A stretch of DNA of 15,787 bases from Candidatus Bipolaricaulota bacterium (GTDB lineage: Bacteria > Bipolaricaulota > Bipolaricaulia > Bipolaricaulales > Bipolaricaulaceae). Numbering within the stretch: position 1 is the first letter of the stretch; each line of letters opens with the position of its first letter. This document shows, piece after piece, positions 14,380-15,787 of the stretch. The stretch is taken from positions 1 to 15,787 of the forward strand of contig JAJOKL010000114.1 in NCBI GenBank assembly GCA_021129895.1, given 5' to 3'. The notes below the pieces were generated by a model. The model was not told the DNA's origin. It made no database searches and saw only the letters and a list, made by a program, of their open reading frames with translations. The translations under genes were made by a program, and so were the position numbers.

Positions 14380-15147
14380 ATGGCGACCTACTTTTGGCTG
14401 CTTCTGGCGGGGCTCGGGATCGGCACCATAGCGTCCATGATCGGGGTGGGGGGTGGGGTGTTTTTGGTACCTCTTTTGGTGTTAACTGGTCTTGTGGCCA
14501 CGACACAAGAGGCAGTGGGGACCAGCATCGCCGGGGTGATCTTCACCAGCCTCTCCAGCTCGGTGGCCTACTTCCGGCGGAGGGCGATCCGAGTGCGGCT
14601 GGGACTGGCCATCATGCCCGGGGCCCTGGCCGGAGCCTGGGTTGGGGCGCTCCTCAGCCGGCACATCTCCTCCGGTTGGCTGGCGGTGGCGTTCGGCCTG
14701 TTCCTCCTCTATCCAGCCGGGGTCATGATCCTGGGCAAGCAGCCCAAGGAGCTCTTCTCTCGGGGGGAGGGGAAGGGCACTCATCCGGCGGTGGGAACCC
14801 TGGTGGGCCTCATGGCCGGGCTGACCAGCGGGCTTTTGGGCCTGGGCGGGGGCACGGTGATGGTCCCGGCACTGATGCTGGCCCTGGGCCTGGACATCCG
14901 GGAAGCGGTGGCCACCAGCCTGTTCGTGATGGTCCCCTCCGCCGCCCTGGCCACCGGCCAGCACGCCCTGGCCGGGAACACCCACTGGGAACTGGCCATC
15001 CCGCTGATCCTCGGGATCGTGATCGGAGCCCAGCTCGGCCCCGCGTTGGGAGCCAGACTCCCCAAGCACCGCCTCAGGCAGCTGTTCGCCCTGGTGCTCC
15101 TCTACGCGGCGGTGAACATGGTGCTAAAGGGACTGGGCCTCCGTTAG
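14380..15147 (+). CDS. TauE/SafE family membrane exporter
   Basis: 255-residue inner-membrane protein of the sulfite/organosulfonate exporter family. It shows the internal duplication typical of the fold: 'MIGVGGGVFLVPLLVL' (20-35) and 'GLLGLGGGTVMVPALML' (151-167), each followed by 'QEAVGTSI' or 'REAVATSL'. About eight hydrophobic segments are seen, split by a polar loop at 119-135. Members move sulfite, sulfoacetate, taurine-related or other small anions; substrate cannot be read here. The ATG at 14380 has no Shine-Dalgarno and sits 8 nt after a -10-like box, so the mRNA may be leaderless; TTG 14371 is an alternative start. Its last 4 nt overlap the end of the converging gene. Confidence 0.9.
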   Translation: MATYFWLLLAGLGIGTIASMIGVGGGVFLVPLLVLTGLVATTQEAVGTSIAGVIFTSLSSSVAYFRRRAIRVRLGLAIMPGALAGAWVGALLSRHISSGWLAVAFGLFLLYPAGVMILGKQPKELFSRGEGKGTHPAVGTLVGLMAGLTSGLLGLGGGTVMVPALMLALGLDIREAVATSLFVMVPSAALATGQHALAGNTHWELAIPLILGIVIGAQLGPALGARLPKHRLRQLFALVLLYAAVNMVLKGLGLR

Positions 15148-15491
15148 ACCCCCAACACTTCCAGGATTATCCGCACCAATATCAGGACCCAGCCCACCGC
15201 TACCACGATCCAGATCACCTTGCGGGCAGCCTCCAGGATGCCGAACAGGAACAGGATCAGGGTCAGGAGCCCGAGGTACCCCAATGGGGTGGCCAGGGAG
15301 TCCGAGACCTCGTTCCCCTCGGGAAGGATGAGATTGATGAGCCGCACCAGGCCTTGTCCCAAAAGATCCGCCGCCGATTGGATGAAAGACAGGATCCGAT
15401 CCCCGATGTCCTCCTGGGGGACAGCCGGGGGGGCTTGGGCCAAGGCCGGCAGGCTCAAGGTCAGCACCACCAACGCCAGGGCTAGACGCAC
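15144..15491 (-). CDS. Small exported membrane protein of unknown function
   Basis: 115-residue protein with an N-terminal signal sequence (hydrophobic core, then PALAQA before Pro-Pro at 20-22), an amphipathic stretch with repeated hydrophobics at 31-57 (DRILSFIQSAADLLGQGLVRLINLIL), and two membrane helices at about 67-88 and 91-112, close together and joined by EAARK. I do not recognise the family. Start GTG 15491 is well supported by AAAGGAGGG on the - strand with a suitable spacer; a longer reading from 15707 runs through G+C-rich noise. A predicted promoter and palindromes lie upstream. The gene meets the TauE/SafE gene tail to tail with a 4-nt overlap. Confidence 0.8.
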   Translation of the reverse strand: MRLALALVVLTLSLPALAQAPPAVPQEDIGDRILSFIQSAADLLGQGLVRLINLILPEGNEVSDSLATPLGYLGLLTLILFLFGILEAARKVIWIVVAVGWVLILVRIILEVLGV

Positions 15492-15523
15492 GTTATCCCT
15501 CCTTTGGCAACCATGGATCCAAG

Positions 15524-15542
15524 CCCGGTTTCCGGAACCGGG
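15524..15542. promoter_or_regulatory. Palindrome copy 1 (CCCGGTT...AACCGGG)
   Basis: CCCGGTT (15524-15530) and AACCGGG (15536-15542) form a 7-bp inverted repeat (8 with a G-T pair) around a short centre. It lies 33-51 nt upstream of the GTG start on the - strand and just downstream of the predicted -10 box, at or next to the expected transcription start. It could be an operator or a 5' mRNA stem. Confidence 0.6.
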
Positions 15543-15549
15543 TCGGTCC

Positions 15550-15578
15550 AGCATACCACGCCGGAGGGGTCGTGCCCA
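15550..15578 (-). promoter_or_regulatory. Predicted extended -10 promoter for the small membrane protein
   Basis: On the - strand, TGGGCA (15578-15573) and TATGCT (15555-15550) are separated by 17 nt, with TGN directly before the -10 (15558-15556). Both boxes match consensus at 4 of 6 positions, so the extended -10 is the main support. Expected start is near 15543, leaving a leader of about 50 nt with a good ribosome-binding site. Confidence 0.45.
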
Positions 15579-15640
15579 GGATGCCTGACCAGGAAGCCTG
15601 CCCCGGAAAGCCAGGCTCCCCACGTCAATCGCCTTGCGCC

Positions 15641-15670
15641 CCCCTTTTCTTGGCGCAGCGTCAAAAGGGG
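15641..15670. repeat. Composite inverted repeat (CCCCTTTT...AAAAGGGG)
   Basis: CCCCTTTT (15641-15648) pairs with AAAAGGGG (15663-15670). Inside it TGGCGC (15651-15656) nearly mirrors GCGTCA (15658-15663). A competing stem, GCGCC (15636-15640) with GGCGC (15652-15656), cannot form at the same time. It may be a terminator-like or protein-binding element; no U-tract follows on either strand. Confidence 0.5.
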
Positions 15671-15723
15671 TCCTGCAGCCCGATCGCCGGTTCCCAATCC
15701 CAAACATCCAAAAGCTCCTTTAA

Positions 15724-15742
15724 CCCGGTTCATGGAACCGGG
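15724..15742. promoter_or_regulatory. Palindrome copy 2 (CCCGGTTC...GAACCGGG)
   Basis: CCCGGTTC (15724-15731) and GAACCGGG (15735-15742) form a perfect 8-bp inverted repeat with a 3-nt centre. It has the same length and outer arms as copy 1 and starts exactly 200 bp from it, so the pair may be sites for one DNA-binding protein or two copies of a small repeat element. Confidence 0.6.
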
Positions 15743-15753
15743 CCGGGCGAGAG

Positions 15754-15787
15754 CCTGCCCCGCAGCCTCTGAGTTTTGCGGGGCAGG
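15754..15787. repeat. Perfect 11-bp inverted repeat at the window edge
   Basis: CCTGCCCCGCA (15754-15764) and TGCGGGGCAGG (15777-15787) are exact complements around a 12-nt loop. The stem may continue beyond the last base. It could be the terminator of an operon lying outside the window, but the flanking U-tract that would show this is not visible. Confidence 0.7.

Larger units (their letters stand above)
15492..15787. other. Intergenic region rich in inverted repeats
   Basis: 296 bp upstream of the small membrane protein gene and reaching the window edge. I see no gene here; reading frames that cross it lack ribosome-binding sites and family features. It holds one predicted promoter, two similar palindromes 200 bp apart and two more inverted repeats, listed separately. 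Confidence 0.7.

Noticed and set aside
14325..15485. Long + strand open frame of 386 residues across the TauE/SafE gene and beyond
   Set aside because: It is a shadow in another frame of a G+C-rich gene: very high Gly, Pro, Arg and His, no family motif, and it covers both a clear exporter gene and an opposing gene.

Overview
This is bacterial DNA of moderately high G+C. Genes are tightly packed, Shine-Dalgarno sites are strong (AGGAGG/GGAGGG), and GTG and TTG starts are common. There is no rRNA, tRNA, CRISPR array, transposase, integrase or phage gene. The host cannot be named from the window. The mix (CUT1 sugar importer without its own ATPase, DUF4855, UPF0309, a BadF-type sugar kinase) would fit a Firmicutes-, Thermotogota- or candidate-phylum-like heterotroph, but that is only an impression.

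Region 1 (about 71-11430, + strand) looks like one long amino-sugar uptake and breakdown operon. In order it encodes a secreted protein of unknown function, a sugar-binding lipid-free SBP, two CUT1 permeases, an FAD-dependent oxidoreductase, a cytosolic DUF4855 protein, a UPF0309 SIS-domain protein, a BadF/BadG-type amino-sugar kinase, NanE, NagA and NagB. Most junctions are short or overlapping. The back half reads as a pathway: kinase makes an N-acetylhexosamine-6-phosphate, NanE turns ManNAc-6-P into GlcNAc-6-P, NagA deacetylates it, and NagB deaminates and isomerises it to fructose-6-P. The upstream FAD enzyme, DUF4855 protein and SIS protein have no settled role in that route and are the most likely place for undescribed chemistry. 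A perfect 12-bp hairpin separates the SBP gene from the permeases, and a heptad (TGACGSG) repeat array fills the nagA-nagB gap.

Region 2 (11507-12538, +) is a single cytosolic protein that looks like the uncharacterised DUF7309/DUF6930 group; it has no obvious link to sugar use. It is followed by a 161-bp convergent spacer.

Region 3 (12700-14283, - strand) is a three-gene overlapping operon: trmH (tRNA Gm18 methyltransferase), a 44-residue one-helix membrane protein, and a patatin-like phospholipase of the RssA type. It is divergent from a TauE/SafE membrane exporter (14380-15147, +), whose start lies only 8 nt from a good -10 box and lacks a Shine-Dalgarno, so it may be leaderless.

Region 4 (15144-15787) holds a small secreted/membrane protein on the - strand, overlapping tauE by 4 nt tail to tail. 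Its upstream 296 bp contains a plausible extended -10 promoter, two nearly identical CCCGGTT...AACCGGG palindromes exactly 200 bp apart, and two further inverted repeats, one reaching the window edge.
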